DNA from: Polycyclovorans sp046565985
GTDB lineage: Bacteria > Pseudomonadota > Gammaproteobacteria > Nevskiales > Nevskiaceae
Direction: 5' to 3'
Assembly (NCBI GenBank): GCA_046565985.1
Contig: JBKHXN010000001.1
Location: 1 to 19,907, forward strand
DNA: 19,907 bases
The notes below the pieces were generated by a model, which saw only the letters and a program-made list of their open reading frames with translations, made no database searches and was not told the DNA's origin. Made by a program: the position numbers and the translations under genes. Below, in pieces: positions 7,238 through 13,588 of this stretch (positions are counted from its first letter, which is position 1; every line of letters starts with the position of its first letter).

Positions 7238-8692
7238 ATGCACCCGTACGCCCTGACCGCCGCGCTGGCCTGCGTGCTGCTGCCCTCAGGCGCGGCCGCC
7301 CATTCCTTCGGCCAGGTGTACACCCTGCCGGTGCCGCTGTGGCTCTACGCCTGGGGCGCGGCGGCGGCGCTGGTGGCCTCGTTCGTGGTGGTGGGCCTGT
7401 TTGCCACCGGCCAGCCCCGCCCCGCCCTTACGGACGATACGGCCCACTACCCCTACCGCCTGCCGGGGGCGCTGCTGCGGGTGCTGCAGGCGCTGAGCCT
7501 GTTGGCGCTGGTCGCCTGCATCGTCACCGGCCTGTGGGGCAACCGTAACCCTTATGCCAACTTCAACATGACGTTCTTCTGGATCGTCTTCGTGCTGGGC
7601 TTTGCCTACCTCACCGCGCTGGTGGGCGATCTGTACGCGCTGATCAACCCCTGGCGGCTGCTGGCGCGCCTGCTCGGCCGGCTGTGGCCGGGGTTCGAGG
7701 CCGGGCGGCTGCGCTACCCCGCGCGCCTGGGCTATGCGCCGGCGCTGCTGCTGTACATGGCGTTCATCTGGATCGAGCTGTTCGGCCGCACCCAGCCCTA
7801 CACCCTGGCCCTGCTGCTGTGCGGCTATACCGCACTCAACCTGCTGGCGGTGTGGCTGGTCGGCGCCGGCGCCTGGTTCCGGTACGGCGAATTCTTCGGC
7901 GTGTTCCTGCGCCTGATCGCGCGCATGGCGCCGGTGGCCTTCGCCCACGAGCACGGCGGGCGGCCCGGCCCGGCCTTTGCCCTGCGCTGGCCCCTGGCCG
8001 GCCTGCTGGGCGCCCCGTTTGCCCATCTGAGCCTGCTGCTGTTCCTGTTGTTCATGCTCTCGTCCACGGCGTTTGACGGTCTGCACGAGTCACAGGCGTG
8101 GTTCCGGCTGTACTGGGCACAGCTGTACCCGCAACTGCTGGTGGACTGGGTGGGCAGCAACCCCCTGCAGGCCTACCCCCGGCTGCGCGCGCTGTACGCC
8201 CACTGGCAGACGGGCTGGCTGCTGCTGTCGCCGTTCCTGTACCTGCTGGCCTATCTGGTGGCGGTGGGCCTCATGGCCTGGATCACCGGGCGCGGCTGGC
8301 GCCTGCGCGAACTGGCGCTACGATTTGCCCCCACGCTGCTGCCCATCGCGCTGGTGTACCACGTGACCCATTACTACACGCTGATCCAGACCCAGGGCGT
8401 GAAGATCATCGCCCTGGTCTCCGACCCCTTTGGCCGCGGGCAGGACTGGCTGGGCACCGCCCACTGGTTCAGCGGCCACATCATTCCGGACATCACCGTG
8501 GTCTGGCACGTGCAGGTGGGGCTGATCGTGCTGGGGCACATCGCCAGCGTCTATCTCGCCCACCTGGAGGCGCTGCGCTGTTTCGGCGACCGCCGCCTGG
8601 CCGTGCTCAGCCAGTTGCCCATGCTGGTGCTGATGGTGGCCTTCACCACTGCCGGGTTGTGGATCCTGGCGCAGCCGATCCAGAACGGCTGA
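7238..8692 (+). CDS. Polytopic inner-membrane protein, conserved hypothetical
   Basis: 484 residues. A cleavable signal-like N-terminus ending GAAAHS (about 18-23) is followed by FGQVYTLPVPLWLY and about ten hydrophobic segments (for example 36-57, 83-100, 111-131, 166-182, 188-210, 253-276, 326-349, 364-380, 422-441, 459-480). Proteins with this AHSFGQ.Y.LPLPLWLY opening are sometimes labelled fenitrothion hydrolase in databases, by similarity to FedA; I recall this and cannot verify it, and the true role is unknown. Seven histidines cluster in the C-terminal third (H375, H378, H409, H414, H424, H434, H442), several within membrane segments, so metal or heme binding is possible. It converges on the DUF4396 gene with a 17-bp gap and is divergent from the lipoprotein gene. 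I see no clear operon partner. Confidence 0.8.
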   Translation: MHPYALTAALACVLLPSGAAAHSFGQVYTLPVPLWLYAWGAAAALVASFVVVGLFATGQPRPALTDDTAHYPYRLPGALLRVLQALSLLALVACIVTGLWGNRNPYANFNMTFFWIVFVLGFAYLTALVGDLYALINPWRLLARLLGRLWPGFEAGRLRYPARLGYAPALLLYMAFIWIELFGRTQPYTLALLLCGYTALNLLAVWLVGAGAWFRYGEFFGVFLRLIARMAPVAFAHEHGGRPGPAFALRWPLAGLLGAPFAHLSLLLFLLFMLSSTAFDGLHESQAWFRLYWAQLYPQLLVDWVGSNPLQAYPRLRALYAHWQTGWLLLSPFLYLLAYLVAVGLMAWITGRGWRLRELALRFAPTLLPIALVYHVTHYYTLIQTQGVKIIALVSDPFGRGQDWLGTAHWFSGHIIPDITVVWHVQVGLIVLGHIASVYLAHLEALRCFGDRRLAVLSQLPMLVLMVAFTTAGLWILAQPIQNG

Positions 8693-8709
8693 GGCCGCTG
8701 CCCCAACCG

Positions 8710-9258
8710 CTAGTGACAGGGCTGCTTGATGCTGCGCTTGAGCAGCCACCAGTTGACCGGCCAGGCGGCCACAAAGCCGGCGGGTAGCGCCAGCGCGAAG
8801 CCGAGCCAGAACTGCGGCGCGAAGATCGAGGCGGCCTGCACCCCGCCCACGTGATAGTCGGTGAAGTTCATGGCGAACTCCATCACCGCGATGGAAACGG
8901 TCTCGCCGATCCAGATAGTGCGGAAGGCCTGCCCCCAGCCCATGCCTTGTTTCACCAGCGGCCACAGACCCAGGGTATAGCCGCTGGCAAAGCCGAGCAG
9001 CGTGGCCAGCGCCATGGTCGCCCAGGGGTTGAAGCCCAGCGTGACGCCGATGGCCAGACCGACCCATTCGCCGATGGCGCAGCCGGTGAGGCAGTGCAGC
9101 GTGGCGCTGGTGGTCAGCCGCGGCAGCGACTGCCCCGCCCCCGCCTGCCCGTGGTGCGCGTGATGGGCCCCGTGCGACGGGTGGGCATCCGGCCGCGCGG
9201 GGGTGTGGCAGCAGGCGTCCGCGCCCGCGGGCGGTGCTGGATGGTGCGTATCTTTCAT
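8710..9258 (-). CDS. DUF4396 family membrane protein with His/Cys-rich N-terminus
   Basis: 182 residues. The N-terminal 40 residues are soluble and rich in possible metal ligands: nine histidines plus Cys16 and Cys17. The conserved core begins SATLHCLTGCAIGE (51-64), followed by four hydrophobic segments and VSIAVMEFAMNFTDY and AAWPVNWWL, all typical of DUF4396. The biochemical role of the family is unknown. The ATG begins one base after the TGA of the MerR regulator, so the two genes form a tight operon behind a MerR-type promoter. This context suggests a role in handling a thiophilic metal such as copper, which is inference. The end of the coding region is 17 bp from the convergent membrane protein gene. 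Confidence 0.85.
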   Translation of the reverse strand: MKDTHHPAPPAGADACCHTPARPDAHPSHGAHHAHHGQAGAGQSLPRLTTSATLHCLTGCAIGEWVGLAIGVTLGFNPWATMALATLLGFASGYTLGLWPLVKQGMGWGQAFRTIWIGETVSIAVMEFAMNFTDYHVGGVQAASIFAPQFWLGFALALPAGFVAAWPVNWWLLKRSIKQPCH

Positions 9259-9259
9259 G

Positions 9260-9682
9260 TCATGACTCCGGTGGGGTGTGCCCGCCCTCTGCGAGCACGT
9301 TTTCGATGATCGGGCAGCCCTGGAGCGGCCCCTGGCCCGAGCAGCGGCGCACCAGGCCGGCGAGCGCGCTGCGGATCGCGCCCAGCTCGCGCAGCTTCTG
9401 GTCCAGGTCGTCCAGCCGGCGCTGCGCCAGCTGCCGGACCTGCGCGCGCCCGCCCTGCCCGGCATTCAGCCGCAGCAGCTCGGCGATCTCCTCCAGGCTG
9501 AAGCCGAGCCGCTTGGCGCGGCGGATGAAGTGCAGGCGCTCCACGTCCTGCCCGGTGTACAGGCGATACCCCGCCGGCGTGCGCGGCGCAGCCGGCAGTA
9601 GCCCCTCGCGCTCGTAATAGCGGACGGTGTCGATGCCCATGCCCGCCTGGCGGGCGGCCTTGCCGATGGTGAGTGTGCCCAT
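9260..9682 (-). CDS. MerR-family metal-responsive regulator (CueR-like)
   Basis: 140 residues from MGTLTIGKAA, with AGGAGG before the ATG; a longer in-frame start would run into the promoter. The winged HTH reads TIGKAARQAGMGIDTVRYYEREGLL and then GYRLY (about 5-42), and a long dimerisation helix follows. The C-terminal metal loop is C114-SGQGPLQG-C123 followed by PIIENVL, the CPIIEN signature of CueR and related heavy-metal sensors. The position that is Ser in CueR and Cys in divalent-metal sensors appears to be Ala in QGGRAQVRQL, so a monovalent ion (Cu or Ag) is more likely than Zn, Cd or Hg. It is the first gene of a two-gene operon with DUF4396 and probably controls its own promoter by twisting the long spacer. 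Confidence 0.9.
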   Translation of the reverse strand: MGTLTIGKAARQAGMGIDTVRYYEREGLLPAAPRTPAGYRLYTGQDVERLHFIRRAKRLGFSLEEIAELLRLNAGQGGRAQVRQLAQRRLDDLDQKLRELGAIRSALAGLVRRCSGQGPLQGCPIIENVLAEGGHTPPES

Positions 9683-9706
9683 GAGCCCTCCTGCTCGATG
9701 GGACAC

Positions 9707-9738
9707 AGCCTAAACCCTGGACCCGGGTCCTGGGTCAA
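9707..9738 (-). promoter_or_regulatory. MerR-type promoter and operator of the merR-DUF4396 operon
   Basis: On the minus strand the -35 is TTGACC (9738-9733) and the -10 is TAGGCT (9712-9707), separated by 20 bp instead of 17. The spacer holds a 22-bp near-perfect dyad (9714-9735) with core GGACCCGGGTCC and arms ACCC/GGGT; only one symmetric pair does not match. A long spacer filled by a dyad is the hallmark of promoters activated by MerR regulators. The start codon is 24 bases past the -10. Confidence 0.82.
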
Positions 9739-9739
9739 G

Positions 9740-10008
9740 GCCGTCGCCTGCCGGGTCGGAGAATGGGGGACGCCAAGACTTAGCATCCTGCGGCAGCGAC
9801 TGTCTGAGGGAGCCCAGGTGTCAATCATCGGCGTGTACTACGGCGGGCAAGACTACGGGGCTGTGCTCGGCACGGTGATTGGCGAGTAGTGCCGCTGAAA
9901 ACCAGGGGCGAATCGTTGTAGAAAACTACAGTTGGCGCGCCCGAGAGGATGAGAATCGGAACTCTTGGCGTGCAGTGATCCGGTTTTGAACGGCACCTGG
10001 CCGGAGCG
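9740..10008. other. Gene-poor stretch between MerR promoter and toxin remnant
   Basis: No convincing gene is present. Short open frames here have no recognisable motifs. The stretch holds a small hairpin, TGTAG-AAAA-CTACA (9917-9930), followed at once by the sequence resembling the tRNA-Arg 3' end (9932-9959). It looks like residue of lost mobile DNA. Confidence 0.5.
9932..9959 (-). repeat. Degenerate copy of the tRNA-Arg 3' end (possible old att site)
   Basis: The 28 bases match 22 of 28 positions of 10535-10562, which is the T-arm and acceptor 3' strand of tRNA-Arg(CCG), in the same orientation. The shared block includes GCGCCCGA and AGGAT. Similarity fades beyond this, apart from a weakly similar CTTGG further on. 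Partial 3'-end copies of this kind are left where an integrative element used the tRNA as its attachment site. Chance similarity cannot be excluded. Confidence 0.45.
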
Positions 10009-10129
10009 TCAACCGAGTAGCCGCCGTTCCAGCAACTGCCGCATATCCCGCCGCCCATCGGCGATCTGCATCACTACAACCGTCGAGTCCAGCATCTGGT
10101 AGATGACCGGTGGGACTTCTGCGTGACGC
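10009..10129 (-). pseudogene. RelE/ParE-type toxin remnant (C-terminal part only)
   Basis: The last 40 or so codons of a RelE/ParE toxin remain: VIYQMLDSTVVVMQIADGRR followed by DMRQLLERRLLG and TGA. Toxins of the family that pairs with this antitoxin end in the same IADGRRDM..LL.RRLL pattern and are about 95-110 residues long. Only 121 bases lie between the antitoxin stop and the toxin stop, so roughly the first 60 residues are deleted. No ribosome site or start codon suits an intact protein, so it should be inactive. Confidence 0.72.
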
Positions 10130-10408
10130 TCACGCGGCGTTCCGGTCTGGCCCCTTTGCTCGGTCAAAGGCCGCTTCCAGACCCATGACCTTGCCATCCG
10201 CAACCTGCTGCTGGCCCAGGGCGAGGATCTTCAGCAGGGCCAGCGTTTCCTGGGTTTGCTCGTAGGATTGGACGTCCTGAAGCACCGCCTTGGCGTGCCC
10301 GTTCTGGGTGATGACCATGGGCGTGCCGCTTTCACCCAATGCTCGCACGATCTCGGCGGCATGGGCCTTCAGGTAACTGATGGGGCGGATATGGCGCTCT
10401 AGCTTCAC
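10130..10408 (-). CDS. Phd/YefM-family antitoxin
   Basis: 92 residues from a GTG start, beginning MKLERHIRPISYLKAHAAEI and continuing with MVITQNGHAKAVLQD (about 31-45), the DNA-binding N-terminal fold of Phd/YefM antitoxins, and SYEQTQETLALLKILALGQ (about 48-66), the start of the toxin-binding tail. Such proteins repress their own operon and neutralise a RelE/ParE-type ribonuclease or gyrase toxin. Here the toxin gene next to it is truncated, so the antitoxin appears orphaned. The C-terminal end (KGPDRNAA) may be altered by the same deletion. The gene lies between the tRNA-Arg gene and its partial copy, a usual site for mobile DNA. Confidence 0.88.
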   Translation of the reverse strand: MKLERHIRPISYLKAHAAEIVRALGESGTPMVITQNGHAKAVLQDVQSYEQTQETLALLKILALGQQQVADGKVMGLEAAFDRAKGPDRNAA

Positions 10409-10535
10409 GGAGCATCTCGTCGATGCGACCTACATTCGGTCCGAGCATAGGGCGGAGTGGGCGCGCCGTCATTGTCTGTGCCTGGCCACATCCCGACGCT
10501 CAACCAGCCTCGACATTTGCCAAGAGAACCAGAAT

Positions 10536-10612
10536 TGGTGCGCCCGACAGGATTCGAACCTGTGACCCTTGGTTTCGGAAACCAATACTCTATCCAGCTG
10601 AGCTACGGGCGC
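10536..10612 (-). tRNA. tRNA-Arg (anticodon CCG)
   Basis: 77 nt including an encoded CCA. Acceptor stem GCGCCCG pairs with CGGGCGC, followed by A73 and CCA. The D-arm has AGCTCAGCTGGATAGAG, and the anticodon stem-loop TTGGT-TTCCGAA-ACCAA gives anticodon CCG (reads CGG). The T-arm is ACAGGTTCGAATCCTGT. All stems are intact, so it should be functional. Confidence 0.97.
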
Positions 10613-10627
10613 GTGGCGCGTAGTGTA

Positions 10628-10644
10628 CCCGCCGTGGGGGCGGG
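10628..10644 (-). terminator. Weak hairpin after the PAS/GGDEF gene
   Basis: CCCGCC pairs with GGCGGG around a five-base loop, directly after the stop of the PAS/GGDEF gene and before the tRNA. There is no T-tract, so it is at best a weak terminator. Confidence 0.3.
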
Positions 10645-10654
10645 AATGTAGCGG

Positions 10655-11605
10655 TTACTCCAGCCAGGCCTCGGTGCGGTTGCCACCTTCGCGCTTGGCA
10701 AAGTGCAGGGCGGCGTCGGCGTTGCGCAGCAGCTCGCTGAGGCTGCGGGTGGTGGATTCCAGCATCGCCACCCCCATGCTCAGGGTGAACGGCGGCGTGC
10801 CGCCGTTGCTGTCGGCCGATTCTTCCAGCAGCTTCACCCGCAGGCGCTGGGCCACTTCAAACGCGCCTTCCTTGCGCGTGCGCGGCAGGGCCAGGGCGAG
10901 CTGACGCGGCTCGGTGCGGCCCATGAGGTCCACCTTGCGGATGAAGCCGGCCGCGGTGCGGGCGACGGTGATCAGGGCCTGGTCGGCCACCTCGGGTCCG
11001 CGCTCTTCCTGCAGGCCCAGGTGCTGGTCGATCTCCATCAGCACCACCGAGAGCGGATCCAGGAATCGGCGCGCGCGCAGGATTTCCTGATCCAGCCGCT
11101 CCACGAAATACCCCCGGTTGAAGAACTGGGTGAGCGGGTCGCGCGTGGCGCCGTGATAGAGCGCCAGCTCGCGCGCCCTCTGTTCGGTGATGTCCTGCAC
11201 CACTTCCACGAAGCCGACGATCATGCCGTCGCCGTCGCGGATGGCGTCGAGCGTGAACAGCGAGACAAAGCTGTCGCCGTTGGCCTTGGCGCGCTCGCCT
11301 TCTTCCTTGCAGTGACGGTTGGCGCGGGCAAACTGCAGGGCGTGCACCGGCAGGCCGTTCTTGAGCGCCGAGGCGGCAAACAGCTGGGCATAGGGGCGGC
11401 CGATCACCTCGGCCGGGCCCCAGCCGGAGAGCCGCGCCGCGCCCTGGTTCCAGCTCTGCACGTGGCCGTCCGGGTCAATCAGGCAGATGCCGAACTCGCT
11501 GACGGCCTCCACCATGGCCAGGTAGCGCCAGGGATCCGTTCTCAGCAAGCCGGCGTAATACTCCGGGCCCAGCCGGCTGGCATCGCCACTGGCAGGTGCA
11601 CTCAT
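10655..11605 (-). CDS. PAS domain protein with degenerate GGDEF domain
   Basis: 316 residues from MSAPASGDAS. A PAS domain spans about 30-143 (FGICLIDPDGHVQSWNQGA, then GFVEVVQDITEQR) and a GGDEF-fold domain spans about 150-314, opening with the usual DPLTQFFNRGYF. The active-site GGDEF is replaced by EPRQL (232-236), and the FDxxH-like helix is also changed (EIDQHLGLQEERG), so diguanylate cyclase activity is not expected. RKVD (223-226), exactly five residues before the motif, matches the RxxD inhibitory c-di-GMP site. The protein may therefore sense c-di-GMP or act through protein contacts. There are no membrane segments. A longer in-frame start near 11728 would overlap the divergent DUF2256 gene and is unlikely. 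Confidence 0.87.
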   Translation of the reverse strand: MSAPASGDASRLGPEYYAGLLRTDPWRYLAMVEAVSEFGICLIDPDGHVQSWNQGAARLSGWGPAEVIGRPYAQLFAASALKNGLPVHALQFARANRHCKEEGERAKANGDSFVSLFTLDAIRDGDGMIVGFVEVVQDITEQRARELALYHGATRDPLTQFFNRGYFVERLDQEILRARRFLDPLSVVLMEIDQHLGLQEERGPEVADQALITVARTAAGFIRKVDLMGRTEPRQLALALPRTRKEGAFEVAQRLRVKLLEESADSNGGTPPFTLSMGVAMLESTTRSLSELLRNADAALHFAKREGGNRTEAWLE

Positions 11606-11654
11606 GCGATGAATTCCCCCATCCTGTAACCGCAATTGCAATAGTGTTTGCGCC

Positions 11655-11801
11655 ATGCCCCACCGGAAGTCAACTCTGCCCCACAAGCCCTGCGCCTCCT
11701 GCGGGCGGCCTTTTGCCTGGCGCCGCAAGTGGCAGAAGGTCTGGGACGAGGTCCGCTATTGCAGCGACGCCTGCCGCCGGCGCGGGGCCGCGCATGCCTA
11801 G
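11655..11801 (+). CDS. DUF2256 small zinc-ribbon-like protein
   Basis: 48 residues. It reads MPHRKSTLPHKPCASCGRPF, then AWRRKWQKVWDEVRYCSDAC and RRR, matching DUF2256 along its whole length. Four cysteines form two pairs, CASC (13 and 16) and CSDAC (36 and 40), so it likely binds one zinc ion; the tryptophan-rich middle is also conserved in the family. The biochemical role is unknown. Its stop codon overlaps the photolyase start by eight bases, so the two are probably co-translated. As I recall, DUF2256 genes are often found beside photolyase/cryptochrome genes. The ribosome site is weak. Confidence 0.88.
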   Translation: MPHRKSTLPHKPCASCGRPFAWRRKWQKVWDEVRYCSDACRRRGAAHA

Positions 11802-13335
11802 GCGGCTGGTGGTGGTGCTGGGCGACCAGCTCGACGCCGATTCCGCCGCCTTTGACGGCTTTGACCCCGCGCAGGATTGCGTGTGGATGTGCGAAGCGCC
11901 CGCCGAGGCGCGCTACGCCTGGAGCCACCAGGCCCGCATCGCCGTGTTCCTGAGCGCCATGCGGCATTTCCGCGACGCCCTGCGCGCCCGCGGCTGGACC
12001 GTGGACTACCGGCAGACCGGCGAGCACCCGCATGCCAGCCTGGACGAGGCCCTGGCCGCCCGCCTGCGCGAGCATCCGGCCACCACCGTGGTCTGCGTGG
12101 AACCGGGCGAATGGCGCCTGCGCGGCGCCCTGGAGGCCGCCGTGCAGCAGGCCGGCGCCACCCTGGACTGGCGCGAGGACCGGCACTTTCTCTGCTCCAC
12201 CGGCGACTTTCGCGCCTGGATGAAAGGTCGCAAGCAGCCGCGGCTGGAGCACTTCTACCGCCTCATGCGCGCCCGCAGCGGCTGGCTGATGGAGGGCGGG
12301 AGCCCGCTCGGCGGCCAGTGGAACTTTGACGCCGACAACCGCGCCAGTTTTGGCCGCGACGGCCCCGGCCCGCTGCGGCCGCCACGCGCCTTCGCGCCGG
12401 ACACGCTGACCCGCGAGGTGCTGGCCTGCGTGGCGCAGCGCTACGGCGATCATCCCGGCAGCCTCGCGCACTTCGACTGGCCGGTGACGCGCGCCGATGC
12501 GCTGGCCGCGCTCGAAGACTTCATCACCCACCGGCTGCCGCTGTTCGGTACCTACCAGGATGCGCTCTGGAGCGGCGTGGAGTGGCCGCGCACCCTGCTG
12601 TATCACTCGCGCCTGTCCAGCGCGCTCAATCTCAAGCTGCTCAACCCGCGCGAGGTCTGCACCGCCGCGCTTGCGGCCCACGCCAGCGGGCACGCGCCGC
12701 TGGCGGCGGTGGAGGGCTTCGTGCGCCAGATCCTCGGCTGGCGCGAATACGTACGCGGGCTGTACGGGCACTTCATGCCCGGCTACCTGGAGCACAACGC
12801 GCTGGACGCACAGCAGCCGCTGCCCGCGTTCTACTGGACCGCACAGACGCAGATGAACTGCCTGCACCAGACCCTGAGCGAAACGCTGGCCCACGGCTAT
12901 GCGCACCACATCCAGCGCCTGATGGTCACCGGCCTGTTCGCCCTGCTGCTGGGCGTGCGGCCACAGGCGGTGCACGCCTGGTACCTGGGTATCTACGTGG
13001 ACGCGGTGGAATGGGTGGAAGTGCCCAACACCCTGGGCATGAGCCAGTTTGCCGACGGCGGGCTGCTCGCCAGCAAGCCCTACATCGCCAGCGGCAAGTA
13101 CATCCAGCGCATGAGCAATTACTGCACCGGCTGCCGCTTCGACCCCGCCCTGGCCACCGGCCCGCGCGCCTGCCCCTTCACCACCCTGTACTGGGATTTC
13201 CTGCGCCGGCACCAGGGCCGCTTCGCCGCCCACCCGCGCCTGAAGATGCAGCTGCGCAACCTGGACCGCCAGAGCCGCGAGCAGCAGGCCGCCATCGCCG
13301 AGCAGGCCGCCCGCCTGCGCCAGTCCCCGCCCTGA
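11794..13335 (+). CDS. Iron-sulfur photolyase/cryptochrome (FeS-BCP, PhrB type)
   Basis: 513 residues from MPRRLVVVLGDQL, the usual start of this family. The N-terminal Rossmann-like antenna domain covers about 1-130, and the helical FAD domain follows, with GWREYVRGLYG (315-325), QRLMVTGLFALLLG (374-387) and WYLGIYVDAVEWVEVPNTLGMSQFADGG (in two blocks, about 396-423). Four cysteines, C356, C444, C447 and C460, have the same spacing as the 4Fe-4S ligands of Agrobacterium PhrB (350, 438, 441, 454). The family repairs (6-4) photoproducts by blue light, with a lumazine antenna and FAD; some members act as photoreceptors. It overlaps the DUF2256 gene upstream. The 3' end is followed by REP-like hairpins rather than by a clear terminator. 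Confidence 0.95.
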   Translation: MPRRLVVVLGDQLDADSAAFDGFDPAQDCVWMCEAPAEARYAWSHQARIAVFLSAMRHFRDALRARGWTVDYRQTGEHPHASLDEALAARLREHPATTVVCVEPGEWRLRGALEAAVQQAGATLDWREDRHFLCSTGDFRAWMKGRKQPRLEHFYRLMRARSGWLMEGGSPLGGQWNFDADNRASFGRDGPGPLRPPRAFAPDTLTREVLACVAQRYGDHPGSLAHFDWPVTRADALAALEDFITHRLPLFGTYQDALWSGVEWPRTLLYHSRLSSALNLKLLNPREVCTAALAAHASGHAPLAAVEGFVRQILGWREYVRGLYGHFMPGYLEHNALDAQQPLPAFYWTAQTQMNCLHQTLSETLAHGYAHHIQRLMVTGLFALLLGVRPQAVHAWYLGIYVDAVEWVEVPNTLGMSQFADGGLLASKPYIASGKYIQRMSNYCTGCRFDPALATGPRACPFTTLYWDFLRRHQGRFAAHPRLKMQLRNLDRQSREQQAAIAEQAARLRQSPP

Positions 13336-13390
13336 GGCCGCCCGGACCGCGCTACCGGCGCGCAGCCCCAGCCGCAGCCTCCTTCCGGCA

Positions 13391-13433
13391 TGGATCCCCG
13401 CCGGACACAGGGTCCGGCGCACGGGGATGACGG
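13391..13433 (-). repeat. REP-like hairpin, type A, inverted copy
   Basis: TGGATCCCCGCCGGAC, a short loop and its complement ending ATGACGG form a long hairpin. Together with the preceding CCTTCCGGCA flank it is the reverse complement of the type A units at 19298-19341, 19641-19684 and 19788-19831, with few differences. It lies just after the photolyase gene. Confidence 0.85.
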
Positions 13434-13470
13434 GATGGAGAGGGCTCTTGGGCAGCACTTCGTGGCGGCA

Positions 13471-13517
13471 TGGATTCCGGCTCGCGCTCACGGGCGTTCG
13501 CTTGGCCGGAATGACGG
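13471..13517 (+). repeat. REP-like hairpin, extended type B
   Basis: TGGATTCCGGC and GCCGGAATGACGG bracket an inner GC-rich stem. The ends match the type B units of the 19.4-19.8 kb array, but the stem is longer. It has the same orientation as the hairpin 40 bp upstream. Confidence 0.7.
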
Positions 13518-13536
13518 GCGGGGTGGCCCGCAAAGA

Positions 13537-13571
13537 CAAAACCCCCGGGCGGCCTGGAGGCCGACCGGGGG
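13537..13571 (-). terminator. Rho-independent terminator of the TorF-like gene
   Basis: On the minus strand CCCCCGGTCGGCCT pairs with AGGCCGCCCGGGGG (one mismatch, 2-base loop) and is followed by TTTTG. It begins 17 bp after the stop codon of the TorF-like gene. Confidence 0.88.
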
Positions 13572-13588
13572 CGAGACCCGCAGATGCC

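Noticed and set aside
9698..9889. A 63-codon plus-strand open frame ending GVYYGGQDYGAVLGTVIGE.
   Set aside because: It begins inside the MerR operator, has no ribosome site and no recognisable motif.
11602..13539. A 645-codon minus-strand open frame opposite the photolyase gene.
   Set aside because: Shadow of the photolyase gene; composition is Arg/Ala/Gly/His-rich with no domain, whereas the plus frame has all four Fe-S cysteines.
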